Assembly (NCBI GenBank): GCA_002886105.1
Contig: CP025776.1
Location: forward strand, 3,410,001 to 3,474,000
Reading direction: 5' to 3'
DNA from: Enterobacter sp. EA-1
GTDB lineage: Bacteria; Pseudomonadota; Gammaproteobacteria; Enterobacterales; Enterobacteriaceae
Length of the DNA stretch: 64,000 nt
The position numbers and the translations under genes are program-made. Shown here piece by piece: positions 41,111-56,125 of this stretch. Position 1 is the stretch's first letter; the number at the start of each line of letters is the position of its first letter. Under the pieces are notes generated by a model. It was not told where the DNA came from. It did not search any database and saw only the letters and a program-made list of their open reading frames with translations.

Positions 41111-43358
41111 ATGCCGTGGATGTTATTACTGATTGGCCTGCTGTGCGCGCCGCTTCACGCGGCGACAATTCCCCGGTATGACAACGGCGACAACCAGCAC
41201 GCCATCAACCGCCCAGACGACTGAACCGAATATCGAGCAGAAAAAAGCAGCCTATGCCGCGCTGGCAGATGTGCTGGAAAATGACGACTCGCGCAAAGAA
41301 CTTATCGATCAGTTACGTAAAGTCGCCACAACGCCGCCGCAGGAGCCTGTGCCGGTCATCACTCCGCCCGAGGTGAAAGAGCAGAAAACCGTGCTGGAGA
41401 ATGTCACCGACATTAGCCGCTATTATGGTGATGCGCTGGCGTCGCGCTTTGCACAGCTCTACCGCAATATCACCGGCTCTCCGCATAAATCCTTCAACCC
41501 GCAGACGTTTACCCATGCAGCGACCTATTTCCTGCTGCTGGCGGTACTGGTATTCGCGTTCTGGTTGCTGGTGCGCACCTGCGTCTCGCCGCTGTACCGC
41601 AAGATGGGCACATGGGGACGCAAGAAGAATCGCGAGCGCAGCAACTGGTTGCAGCCACCTGCGATGATCATCGGCGCGTTTATTATTGATTTGCTATTGC
41701 TGGCGCTGACGCTGTTTATCGGACAGTTGCTCAGCGCCAGTCTCAATGCTGGCAACCGCACCATTGCTTTTCAACAGAGTCTGTTCCTGAACGCCTTTGC
41801 CCTGATTGAGTTTTTTAAAGCTATATTACGGTTGGTGTTCTGCCCGCGCATTCCGGAACTGCGCCCGTTTCGCATTGCCGATGAGACAGCCCGCTACTGG
41901 CATCTGCGCCTGAGCGCGCTGAGCAGCCTGATCGGTTACGGTTTACTGGTGGCCGTGCCGATTATTTCAAACCAGTGTGAACGTGCAATTTGGCGCGCTG
42001 GCGAACGTGGTGATTATGCTGTGTATCACCGTCTGGGCGCTGTATCTGATTTTCCACAATAAAAAGACGATCCAGCACAATCTCACCGCGCTGGCCGATC
42101 ACTCGCTGGCCTTTTTCAGCCTGTTTATTCGCGCGTTTGCGCTGATCTGGCACTGGCTGGCCAGCGCCTACTTTATTGTGCTGTTTTTTCTTCTCGCTGT
42201 TCGATCCCGGCAATAGCCTGAAATTTATGATGGGCGCAACCGTTAACAGTCTCGCGATCCTCAGTATTGCCGCGTTTATCTCGGGCGTATTATCGCGCTG
42301 GCTGAATAAAACCATCACCCTCTCGCCGCAGGTGCACCGCAACTATCCGGAACTGCAAAAGCGGCTTAATGGTTGGTTATCCGCCACGTTGAAAACCGCG
42401 CGTTTTCTGGTGGTCTGCGCCACGATCATGCTGCTGCTCAATGCGTGGGGGCTGTTTGATGTCTGGCAATGGCTGACCTACGGCGCGGGGGGAGAAAACG
42501 GTCGATATTCTGATCCGCATTGCGCTGATCCTCTTCTTCTCCGCGGTAGGCTGGACGCTGCTGGCAAGCCTGATAGAAAACCGTCTGGCTTCGGACATTC
42601 ATGGTCGTCCGCTACCCAGCGCGCGTACCCGCACCCTGCTGACCCTGTTTCGCAACGCGCTGGCGGTGGTGATCAGCACCATTACGGTGATGATTGTACT
42701 GTCGGAAATTGGCGTTAACATCGCGCCGCTACTGGCGGGTGCCGGGGCGCTGGGGCTGGCTATCTCATTTGGTTCGCAAACGCTGGTGAAAGATATTATT
42801 ACCGGGATTTTTATCCAGTTCGAAAATGGCATGAACACCGGCGACTGGTCACCATTGGCCCGCTCACCGGCACCGTGGAACGGATGTCAATTCGCTCCGT
42901 TGGCGTACGCCGTGATACCGGCGCGTACCATATTATTCCGTGGTCATCGATCACCACCTTCGCGAACTTTGTGCGCGGCATTGGTTCCGTGGTGGCGAAT
43001 TATGATGTTGACCGCCATGAAGACGCAGACAAAGCGAACCAGTGCGCTGAAAAGAGGCCGTTGCCGAGCTGATGGAGAAAGAGGATATTCGCGGGCTGAT
43101 TATCGGCGAGCCATCCTTTGCCGGGCTGGTCGGGCTGAGCAATACGGCCTTTACCCTGCGCGTGACCTTTACCACGCTGCCACTGAAACAGTGGACAGTG
43201 CGTTTTGCCCTCGACACGATGGTGAAAAACATTTCGATCTGGCGGATGTGCGCCCGCCGGTGCAGACCTATCAGGTACTGCCTGCGCCGTGCAGTACCCC
43301 ACACCTGCAGCCAGCCTCATCTGCTGGCCCGCAACCGCCCATCGAACCTACGCTTTAA
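41111..43358 (+). CDS. ybiO: Mechanosensitive channel YbiO, MscS family (frameshifted)
   Basis: Large MscS-type channel of about 749 residues that releases solutes under hypo-osmotic shock. An N-terminal signal ([17 protein letters not shown]) precedes a periplasmic region and about eleven helices. The pore helix and MscS domain are clear: [33 protein letters not shown], then [29 protein letters not shown] 41111 has GGAGGAG upstream. Frame breaks near 41175, 41980, 42190, 42490, 42850, 43055 and 43235. The stop lies inside the end of rlmF, an 11-bp convergent overlap. Confidence 0.94.
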
Positions 43359-44289
43359 AACGCGTCTGCGCCCAGCGTTGACGCTGGTTGTCATCGAGGA
43401 AGGTCCGGTGCAATAAAGCGACTCTGCTTTTGCCCCCTCGGGCCATCTCTTTTTTCATCACTTTCACCGCACCAACCTGAGTCAGGGCGCGGTACAACTC
43501 AGGCAGGTTATCGCCACGCGACACCAGCGAGGTAAACCACAACACCGGCGCGCGAACTGCGGGCTTTCAGCAATCATTGTGCGGATAAAAGCCACTTCCC
43601 CGCCTTCGCACCAGAGCTCCTGCTGCTGACCGCCGAAGTTGAGCGCGCCCTCAGCAGACTGCCCAAGGTTACGCCGTTTACGTTCGCTGCCCGCCTGCGC
43701 GCGCTTTGCGCAGAGTCGTGGAACGGCGGATTGCAGATAATGGCGTCGTACTGCTCATTTTTATGAATGATACCGCTAAGGATCGCCGTCGGATCTTTTC
43801 TGGCGGCGCAAACGCACCGCACGGCTGAGCCCGGGATTGGCGCTAATAATCGCCTGTGCGCTGGCAAGGGCGGCGTCATTGGTTTCACTACCGGTAAAAC
43901 GCCAGCCGTATTCATGCGCGCCAATCAGCGGATAGATGCAGTTTGCGCCCGTGCCGATATCCAGCACGCTGGTCTCGGGTCGGAATCTGCCCCTGATGGC
44001 TTTCGGCAAGCACATCCGCCAGATGATGCAGGTAATCGGCGCGTCCGGGAACGGGCGGGCAAAGAAAACCGTCCGGAATATCCCACTCACGCACACCATA
44101 AAATTGCGCCAGCAGCGCCTTATTTAAGGCTTTCACCGCCTGTGGCCGGGCAAAATCAATTGTCGCCTCGCCGTTGGGGTTGGCGATGATAAAGTCGCGC
44201 AATGACGGGGTTACGGCGCACAGCGCATCGAGATCGTAGCGACTGTGGTGACGGTTACGCGGGTGCAGACCCGGCTTCTGGGCATTCAT
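43348..44289 (-). CDS. rlmF: 23S rRNA m6A1618 methyltransferase RlmF (frameshifted)
   Basis: SAM-dependent enzyme that methylates A1618 of 23S rRNA, about 314 residues. N terminus [23 protein letters not shown] site: [28 protein letters not shown]. Catalytic NPPF motif: [12 protein letters not shown]. The C-terminal part has [28 protein letters not shown]. Frame breaks near 44010, 43800, 43725, 43690, 43640, 43545 and 43440. In E. coli the next genes are mcbA, fiu and ybiX; here a flavin-reductase-like gene follows. Confidence 0.94.
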
Positions 44290-44387
44290 GGCATTCTCCT
44301 GTTAGCAGCGGCGTAAGATACCCGTTGACGTTGGCCGGGTAAATAAGTGAGGCTGAAGAAACTTTTTTTCCATCCCCCGGAAGCGTT

Positions 44388-45004
44388 ATGTACTTTTATG
44401 AACCAGTGAAAGGCCACGGCCTGCCGCACGACCCGCTGAATGCAATTGGTTGGTCCCCGCCCGATTGGCTGGATTGCGTCTCTGGATGGCCGAGGGCCGA
44501 CGTAATCTTGCGCCATACAGTTTTTTAACTGCTTCCAATTATCGTCCGCCCATTATCGGCTTCGCCAGCAGCGGCTGGAAAGATAGCGTACGCAATATCA
44601 CTGAAACCGGAGAGTTTGTCTGGAATCTGACCACCCGCGATTTAGCCGTGCGCATGAACGAAACATCCGCCTCGCTGCCGCATGGCGAAGATGAATTTGC
44701 CCGGGCAGGTCTGACGCCTGTAACAGGCCGTCTTGTCAGTGCTCCGCGCGTGGCGGAGAGCCCGGTTAACTTTGAATGTCGCCTGTCGCAGTGTATTCAA
44801 CTGACGGCTGCCAACGGCACGGCACTGGATACACCGGCTGGTGCTGGGGAAGTTGTCGCGGTGCATATCGATGAATCACTGCTGGAAGACGGTGTTTACC
44901 AGACGGCAAAAGCCCAGCCAGTACTGCGCGCAGGTGGCCCATCGGCCTATTACGGTATCAGTGAAGCGTTGCGCTTTGACCTGATTCGCCCGGATAACCG
45001 GTAA
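44388..45004 (+). CDS. Flavin reductase-like FMN-binding protein (frameshifted)
   Basis: Split-barrel flavin-binding protein of about 205 residues. The start MYFYEPVKGHGLPHDPLNAI at 44388 joins, after correction near 44447, to VGPRPIGWIASLD, then NLAPYSFL and PPIIGFASSGWKDSVRNITETGEFVWNL; this is typical of the flavin reductase-like domain family (FMN-binding RPIGWI and N-APYSFF motifs). A second break is near 44490. The end has AQPVLRAGGPSAYYGISEALRFDLIRP. It stands alone between rlmF (divergent) and ybiI; E. coli lacks it at this site. The substrate is unknown. Confidence 0.85.
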
Positions 45005-45055
45005 GCCGCTTCTCCGGCCTGAGTGGCTATACTTACTCCTACGGAGGACGACATT

Positions 45056-45309
45056 ATGGCTTCAGGTTGGGCAAACGACGATGCAGTACAGCAACAAATC
45101 GACAGCACCATTGATGACGCGGTCGCCCGCGCCCGTCGCGACATACCGACAGGCGAAAGCCTGACGGAGTGCGGTGAACCGATCCGGAAGCGCGTCGCAA
45201 CGCGATCCCCGTACGTTTATGCGTGGCCTGCCAGCAGAAGAAAGATTTACATAACTCTACATTTTCAGGATATAATCGTCGTGGATCGAAAGATAGCCAG
45301 CTTCGTTGA
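45056..45309 (+). CDS. ybiI: DksA/TraR-type zinc finger protein YbiI (frameshifted)
   Basis: Small protein of about 83 residues, MASGWANDDAVQQQIDSTID. It resembles DksA-like C4 zinc-finger proteins, but the first metal pair is incomplete: it reads TECGEPI where E. coli has DECEECGAPI. The second pair is present as LCVACQQKK after correction near 45190. Restoring frame near 45255 gives the family end YNRRGSKDSQLR with TGA at 45307. GGAGG lies upstream of the ATG. The missing Cys may be a real loss or a collapse between two GAGTGCG repeats. Confidence 0.85.
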
Positions 45310-45596
45310 CCTTTCCTGACGGTTGTAACCAGCGCAAGCGCTTGCTTTTACATCCACAAATTTTCCCTGCCACGTAGCAGCAAAATGTGCCGCAAAATTG
45401 TTCGCCACGCACCTCAACCGCAAAACGCCGGTTTTTCATCAATAAATCTGTTTAAATTCAAAAGATTACTTCTTATTCAATTTTTTAGAATAAGGCTGTC
45501 AATTCTCTTCGATTTTATCTCTTGCGAAAAACCGTGATACTTATCACATCGACGGAACATCGTCCCATACACAGAATAACCTGCGAGAGATTAACT

Positions 45597-45855
45597 ATGA
45601 AAACCATCAAATATGCTGTTGCCGCCATCGCCCTGTCCACCCTCTCTTTTGGGGCGTTCGCTGCGCAATCCGTCAGCCCGGCTCAGGCCGAAAACCTGAA
45701 CAAAATCGGCGTCGTGTCTGTCAACAACGCTGACACGCTGGACGGACTGGAGGCCAAACTGGCTGAAAAGCAAAAGCGGCTGGCGCATCCAGCTACAGCA
45801 TTACGTCCGCTAACGGCAATAACAAATGAGCGGCACTGCGGTTATCTACAAATAA
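45597..45855 (+). CDS. ybiJ: DUF1471 (YhcN-type) periplasmic protein YbiJ (frameshifted)
   Basis: Secreted small protein of 86 residues in the BhsA/McbA family, which influences biofilm and stress tolerance. Signal peptide MKTIKYAVAAIALSTLSFG, cleaved after AFA. The mature part reads QSVSPAQAENLNKIGVVSVNN, LDGLEAKLAEK, and after correction near 45775 SSYSITSANGNNKMSGTAVIYK. A GCGAGAG lies upstream. The 287-bp gap from ybiI is A+T-rich with a small palindrome AGCGCAAGCGCT near 45323; no other gene is visible there. Confidence 0.9.
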
Positions 45856-45939
45856 CCTCCCCTGTTCTACCCCCCCGGCGAACTAACCCTCCGCCGGGGA
45901 TGCTCCACCCTCATTGACCCTGTTGTTACCCTGTTGTTT

Positions 45940-45966
45940 GCCCGTCCAGAATGTGACGGGCTTTTG
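45940..45966. terminator. Terminator between ybiJ and ybiB
   Basis: GCCCGTC / GACGGGC with an 8-base loop, followed by TTTTG; it abuts the ybiB stop. Confidence 0.8.
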
Positions 45967-46931
45967 TCAAAAACTTGCCGCCACCCGCGCAAGACCCGCT
46001 TCCAGCGTCTCCGCTTCACCCGTTGCGACCGGGCAGCAGGCCAGCTGAATCTTCAATGATTCTGGCACCGCTTCTCGCCCGGCAATGCAGCGCTCAATCC
46101 AGCGGGCGGTGCTCTCGGCGTCTTTCGCCACGCCTTCAGGCGACACCTGTTCAGGCGCATCATTGCGGGTAAACAGCACGCGCTCTCCCTGCGCATCGAT
46201 CAGCGTAATCTGCGGGCAGCGCTGCGGATTCGCATAGACTTCCCCCTTCCGTCCCGTGCATCAGCAAGCCACGCCCACCGATATCAGCAAAAAATTTGCC
46301 AACGCGGGTGATATATTCCGGGTGCGAAACGCTGGACAAGCGCAACGCGGCCGCTTTTTCAAACGGTGTCGCTAGTTTCGCCAGCGTGTGCACTGTTGCG
46401 CACCCCCATACGCCAGCGCATCGCCAGCTGTTTTTCCAGGGGCGGACAGAGTGCGCTCACCGGAATATAGACTGGCTGATGCCCTTCCAGCAGCGCCTGC
46501 GCCTGACCTGCGTGCAGCGTGGGGTTAATGCCCAGCAAGGTGAAAATCGTTTCGGTGACCACGCGGGTGGGATCTTCGCTCACACCGTGCACCAGCACCG
46601 GAAAGCCGAGCTTCGTCAACAGAATGGCCAGCAGCGGAGTTAAGTTGGCCTGTTTGCGCGCGCCGTTGTAGCTGGGAATCACAATCGGCATCGGTTTTGC
46701 CACCGGGGGCGTCAGTTTGATGGTGTGATGCTGCATCGCGTCGTAAAAGCCGCGCATTTCCGCCTCACCTTCCCCTTTAATGCGCAGGGCAATCAGGATA
46801 CCGCCCATTTCCAGATCCGGCACATCGCCATTAAGCATGTGCGTGTACAAACCACGAGCGGTGTCAACATCCAGATCCCGGGCGTGATGCTTTCCCCGGC
46901 CGATCTCTTTAATGATGGTGCGGTAATCCAT
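45967..46931 (-). CDS. ybiB: TrpD2-type DNA-binding protein YbiB (frameshifted)
   Basis: Homologue of anthranilate phosphoribosyltransferase that in E. coli binds nucleic acids rather than making tryptophan; it is SOS-co-expressed with dinG. About 321 residues: MDYRTIIKEIGRGKHHARDLD, GVLIALRIKGEGE-like GGILIALRIKGEGEAEM, VIPSYNGARKQANLTPLLAILL, RWRMGVRNSAHTLAKLATPF, RLSSVSHPEYITRVGKFFADIGG. Frame breaks near 46395, 46240 and 46030. The ATG (AAGGAG upstream) lies 25 bp after the dinG stop. Confidence 0.92.
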
Positions 46932-46956
46932 GGGAACTCCTTGCGTGCTCACATCG

Positions 46957-49099
46957 TTAACGGCGCCTGCGGCGCTTTTGTTCTGGTTTCTTCACTATAA
47001 CGTCCGGCATCGGCGGTTGTGAAATAGGAAACACCGGCAGCGCATCAAGAAGACGTTTACCATAGCTTTTGGGTCAGCAGACGCTTGTCGTAAATCACCA
47101 CTTCGCCATGGCAGCCATGGCTGCGGATCAGTCGCCCTACCTGCTGGATCAAATTGAATGACGCGCTGGGCAGGCTCTGGACCTCAAACGGGTAGCGATT
47201 CAGGCTTTTTAACCATTCGCCTTCGGTGATCACCACCGGGCTGTCGATGGGAGGAAAGGCAATTTTATGAATGTGTACCTGCGTCAGGTAATCGCCTTTT
47301 AAATCCAGTCCCTCGGCAAAAGATTGCAAACCGACCAGCACGCTGCGTTCACCGCCATCAATGCGTTTACGGTGCAGCTCCACCAGTCGATAACGGGGTT
47401 GATCCCCTTGCACCAGTAACAATAAACGCAGATCGGTCACGTAACTCAAAAAGAGCTGCATCGCCCGCTGACTGGCGAACAGCACCAGCATCCCCGGATG
47501 CGCTTTACTTTCCACCTGCTGGCGAAACCCGTGGTCGCCATTTCGGCAATATGCTGCTCTTCATTTTCGATCAGTGGCTCATAGCGCATCTGCGGAATGA
47601 CGATTTTGCCCTGCTCCACATGGTTAAACGGCGAATCCAGCGTGACAAAACGGTCTCCGGCCTTCTCTTTCAGGCCGCTCATCTCCTGTAAACGATTAAA
47701 GCTGTTCAGCGAACGCAGGGTAGCGGAAGTCACCACAATGTGCGGTATGCTGCGCCACAGCAGCTTTTCCAGCTGATCGCTCACGCGAATGCCAACGCAA
47801 TGAAACAGCATATGCAGTTGCCCATCGCGCACTTCCCGCGTGGCCCACTTCGACACTGGCGCGCCGGAAGCTTGCGCCATGGAAGCCAGCCGCCACAACT
47901 TACTCTGGCTTTCAAACATGCCCAGCGCGCGGTTCATTTGCAGGATCACGCGATGCAGGCGGACGATATCGTGGCTGCCGGTCTTCTCGCTTAAATCATT
48001 CAGGAACAGCTCAGCCAGCCCGCGCAGCATCTCTGTCAGCTTCGCCAGCCGCTGGCAGATAGCCATCACCTCATCCGGCAGTTCGCCCATCGCAAAATCG
48101 GTGTTCGGCCTTCCGGCCTGCAGGAAGATAGAGATTGAGTATGTTGTTCAGCGACGCGATCAGTTCATACAGCTCTTCACAGTGGGCGTTAAGACGCTCC
48201 GGGGGTTGCCAGCGGCGGCGTGGTTTTTGGCCGGAACTGCTCCGGTGCAGGTTGCCACCAGTTTGCAGAACAGATCGAGCTGGAGGCGGTACCCGAGGCA
48301 GTAATTTGCGCGCTCATCTCCAGCGCGTCCCGCGCGACATCCGGCAAATGGTGGCCTTCATCCAGCACCAGCAGCAGGTTTTTCGGCTCCGGCAATACCG
48401 CTTCGCTCTCCATGGCCGCCATCACCAGCGCATGGTTCGCCACCACCACTTCCGCTTCCTGGAATTTCACGGCGTGCGACAAAAACGGGCATTCGCGGTA
48501 GTAGTGGCAGTTGCGGTTAAGACAACTGGCTTTATCGGTGCTGAGACGCCGCCACAACTCATCACTGATGGCTTTGTCGGTATGATCGCGCAGGCCGTCC
48601 CATTTATAACTGTCGAGATCGGCTTTCAGCGCCGCGCAGTGCTTCTGTTCTTCCTGATTCCCCGGCGTCAGCTCATCATCCAGAAACGCCAGCAGATCCT
48701 GCTGATTCGGCTCAGAACTGGCCAGCGCGGTGAGATTGCGCGGGCACACATAGCGACCGCGACCGAAGGCGGCGGTAAAGCGCAAATCGGGGATAATTTT
48801 GCGCAGCAGCGGATCTTTGCTGAAGATTTGATCCTGCAAGGCAACGTTAGCGGTGCTGACCACCAGCGTTTTTGCTCTTCGCGGGCAATGGCGATGCCGG
48901 GAATCAAATAAGAGAGGGTTTTCCCGACGCCGGTTGGCGCTTCAATCGCCAGATGCCGCCCTTCATCGCCCGCCAGCGTTTTCGCCACATCGGCAATCAT
49001 CTGCCGCTGCGGGGCGCGGGGAATAAAGTCCGGGATCTGTTGTTGCAACGCCTTATACCAGTGCGGCAATCTGCGCTTTTAGCGCGGCGGTAAGACCAT
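46957..49099 (-). CDS. dinG: ATP-dependent DNA helicase DinG (frameshifted)
   Basis: SOS-induced XPD-like 5'-3' helicase with an iron-sulfur cluster; removes R-loops and roadblocks. Walker A EAPTGVGKTLSYL, DEGH box VLDEGHHLPDVARDAL, cluster cysteines in RYVCPRNLTAL and DKASCLNRNCHYYRECPF, and the helicase C-terminal VQSLPSASFNLIQQVGRLIRSHG. Correcting an extra C near 47064 replaces an early stop and gives the Arg-rich end EQKRRRRR with TAA at 46957. Start ATG 49099; breaks also near 49090, 49055, 48870, 48815, 48480, 48290, 48205, 48100, 47530 and 46940-47070. About 714 residues. Confidence 0.94.
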
Positions 49100-49113
49100 T
49101 CGACAACCTGAAA

Positions 49114-49133
49114 TACTGTATAAACAGCCACTA
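49114..49133. promoter_or_regulatory. LexA box of dinG
   Basis: On the minus strand the sequence reads GTGG-CTGTTTAT-ACAG followed by TA, 15 bp upstream of dinG. One half (ACAG) is canonical and the other (GTGG) is divergent, as in the E. coli dinG box. The next 190 bp to the bgl leader show no gene. Confidence 0.65.
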
Positions 49134-49325
49134 TTGTGGCATTTTTAGCGCCCCGGGGGTAACGGTTTTTGCAATGCCGGAAGCCGTCGCCAGAAAATAT
49201 CACTCCGGTTGCAAATACAGGATATTTTTCGCAGCGCCGATCACAATTTGGCATATCAGGTCATCAATGCCCTGGAGTGATGCGTTGATCATTTATTCCG
49301 GGCAATGCTAGTTTTTACCTGCATT

Positions 49326-49414
49326 ACGCTTGTTACCGAATATCGGGCAAAACCTAAATGCAGACTATGAGGACAAATCCGTCCGCGGCTGTATTTACGT
49401 TTTGCCCGTTTTTT
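49326..49414 (+). promoter_or_regulatory. BglG-type antitermination leader: RAT site and terminator
   Basis: The stretch 49328-49355 (CTTGTTAC then CGGGCAAAACCT) matches the ribonucleic antiterminator of the E. coli bgl operon. The terminator's 5' arm CGGGCAAAAC (49344-49353) pairs with GTTTTGCCCG (49399-49408), followed by six T. RAT and terminator overlap, so BglG binding would prevent the hairpin. The 45-base loop has a small GGAC/GTCC helix. Confidence 0.85.
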
Positions 49415-49431
49415 GTTTGCAGGAGTTGGCG

Positions 49432-50272
49432 ATGCTGGTCAAACAAATATTAAATAATAACGTTGTCAGCGCCATTGATGAGCGTGGGCTTGAGGTTATT
49501 CTTACCGGCCGCGGTCTTGGGTTTAATACCCACACCGGTGCCAGCGTGGATACCCGTGCCATCGAAAAAATATTCCGTCTGCAGGATTCGCAGGTCTCCG
49601 CCCGATTCAAAGATTTGATCAGCGAAGTGCCGGTAGAAATACTGCAACTGACCGATGATATCGTCATACGGCGCGCGCAACGCTGCCGCATAAATTAAGT
49701 GAAGGCCTGTACGTTACTCTGGCCGATCATCTTCATTTCGCCCTGCAACGCAGCCAGAACAGCGAAGTGCTGCCCAATCCGCTGGAGTGGGAAGTGCGCC
49801 ATTTCTATACCGCAGAATATGGCATCGGCCGCCGAGGCTCTGGGCATGGTGGTAGCGCGTACCGGTACCTTATTACCCGATAGCGAAGCCTGTAGCATCG
49901 CCCTGCATATTGTAAACGCTGGGCTGAACGACACGATGGGTAAAACCACGCAGATTACGCGCCTTATTTACCAGTTGCAGAATATCGTTAATACTTTTTC
50001 AGCCTGCCACTCGATGAGCACAGTCTGAATTATCAACGCTTTATTACCCATTTAAAGTTTTTTCGCCCAGCGGGTGATTGATGGTGTGGTGTTAAATAAT
50101 GACGACGAGGGAATTATTTGCCATGGTGCAGCGTCGTTATCAGACAACCCTGAAGTGCGTTGACGCAATTAATGAGTTTGTCGGTAAAAATTATCACCAC
50201 ACCATGAGCAACTCGGAAAAGCTCTACCTGACCGTGCATATCGAAAACGTCGTGCAACGGGCAGAGTCGTAA
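49432..50272 (+). CDS. bglG: BglG-family transcriptional antiterminator (frameshifted)
   Basis: RNA-binding antiterminator of about 279 residues, controlled by PTS phosphorylation. The N-terminal co-antiterminator domain is MLVKQILNNNVVSAIDERG, then LEVILTGRGLGFNTHTG. PRD1 has LADHLHFALQRSQ and LHIVNAG; PRD2 has LKCVDAINEFVG and LYLTVHIENVVQRAES; these hold the phosphorylatable His residues. Frame breaks near 49672, 49825, 50000 and 50060. AGGAG is 7 bp upstream of the ATG. It sits between two RAT sites, the same arrangement as E. coli bglG. Confidence 0.93.
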
Positions 50273-50288
50273 AAAATATTCTTTCCGA

Positions 50289-50340
50289 GGGCTTGTTACT
50301 GTTAAATCAGGCAAACCCCAGAAGAACAAAGCGCCGGTTT
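50289..50340 (+). promoter_or_regulatory. Second RAT site between bglG and bglF
   Basis: GGGCTTGTTACTG then AATCAGGCAAACCC repeats the RAT pattern of the first leader. A weak hairpin AAACC (50313-50317) / GGTTT (50336-50340) overlaps it; no strong U-run is seen, possibly because of a base error. Confidence 0.65.
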
Positions 50341-50396
50341 ATCACCGGTAATTGTTATGACACCTGCAGTGCAGGCGTCAGTCTGGAGGAATGACC

Positions 50397-55113
<4,717 letters not shown>

Positions 55114-55129
55114 GGTTTAGGCTCCTCTT

Positions 55130-55159
55130 TGCCGGATGACGCAGCCATCCGGCATTTTT
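55130..55159 (+). terminator. Terminator of the bgl operon
   Basis: TGCCGGATG / CATCCGGCA, a perfect 9-bp stem with a 7-base loop and five T after it. Confidence 0.88.
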
Positions 55160-55179
55160 CTGCTGACTATAGGTTACAC

Positions 55180-56125
55180 ATGAGCACCGGCATTTGGTTG
55201 ATCCTGAACTCCGCCCGGCGATTCAATCCAGGACGCCTTCCGTTCTCAACGCCGATGAACTCCCTGCCATACGCCAGCAGCGCCAGCAGGCTGCCCGCGG
55301 CCATGCAGACTGACGATGGCCTCGCGCTGACCATGGCGGAGTACCACATTGCTGTCAACGCAGGCGAATCATCCGTGCGGGTACGGGTGATTACCCCACT
55401 GCACCACGCAAAAGCGGATGGCGATATTGCATATGCACGGCGGGGGGCATCTGTTTGGCAGCCCGGAACAGTCGCTGTCGCTAACCCGCCCGACAGCAGC
55501 TCGCCACGACTGCGTGGTGGTCTCGGTCGATTATCGTTTGTCGCCGGAAACACGTTTTCCGGTGCTCGCTGAACGATTGCTATGCCGCGCTGGTGTGGAT
55601 GGCAGAAAACGCCGAACGGCTGGGCATCGATGCCAACAATATTGGTCTGATGGGCGACAGCGCTGGCGCAGGTCTTGCCGCAGGGCTGGCACTCTGGGCG
55701 CGTGATCAGCACGGACCAACACTGGCGTTCCAGAACCTGATGTTCCCGATGCTCGACGACCGTACGGTGACCGAAACAGATGCCAATCCGGTAACCGGGG
55801 AGTTTATCTGGACGCGCGAGGATAACCATTTTGGCTGGCAGGCACTGACAGGTTGTGAACCCGGTAGCGATGGCGTATCGCCTTATGCCGCGGCTGCACG
55901 GGCAACGGATGTCTCGGGTTTACCCCCCACCCTGGATTGGTGTTGGCACGCTGGATCTGTTTCTTGATGAAGATATGGCCTATGCGCAGCGTCTGATCCG
56001 CGCGGGTGTGGAAGTGGAGCTGAATGTCTGGCCGGGTGCCGGCATGGTTTACTTCCGACCCGCTGGCAAGCGTCGCGCAGGCCAGAGAAGCGCGTCAGAA
56101 CTGGCTGGCGCGCTTTTCGCGTTAA
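55180..56125 (+). CDS. Alpha/beta-hydrolase esterase, HSL (Aes-like) family (frameshifted)
   Basis: Acetyl-esterase-like protein of about 315 residues. Oxyanion-hole motif ILHMHGGGHLFGSPEQS and nucleophile elbow LMGDSAGAGLAAGLALWA are clear; the Asp and His lie in IGVGTLDLFLDED and in the H of GHGF near 56045 after correction. Frame breaks near 55205, 55232, 55310, 55428, 55490, 55570, 55930 and 56045. The stop (56123-56125) directly abuts the rhlE stop on the other strand. A 66-bp gap follows the bgl terminator, so it probably has its own promoter. Confidence 0.88.

Noticed and set aside
45315-45345. Terminator after ybiI at the AGCGCAAGCGCT palindrome
   Set aside because: The stem is only four base pairs with a short loop, and the T-run is offset.
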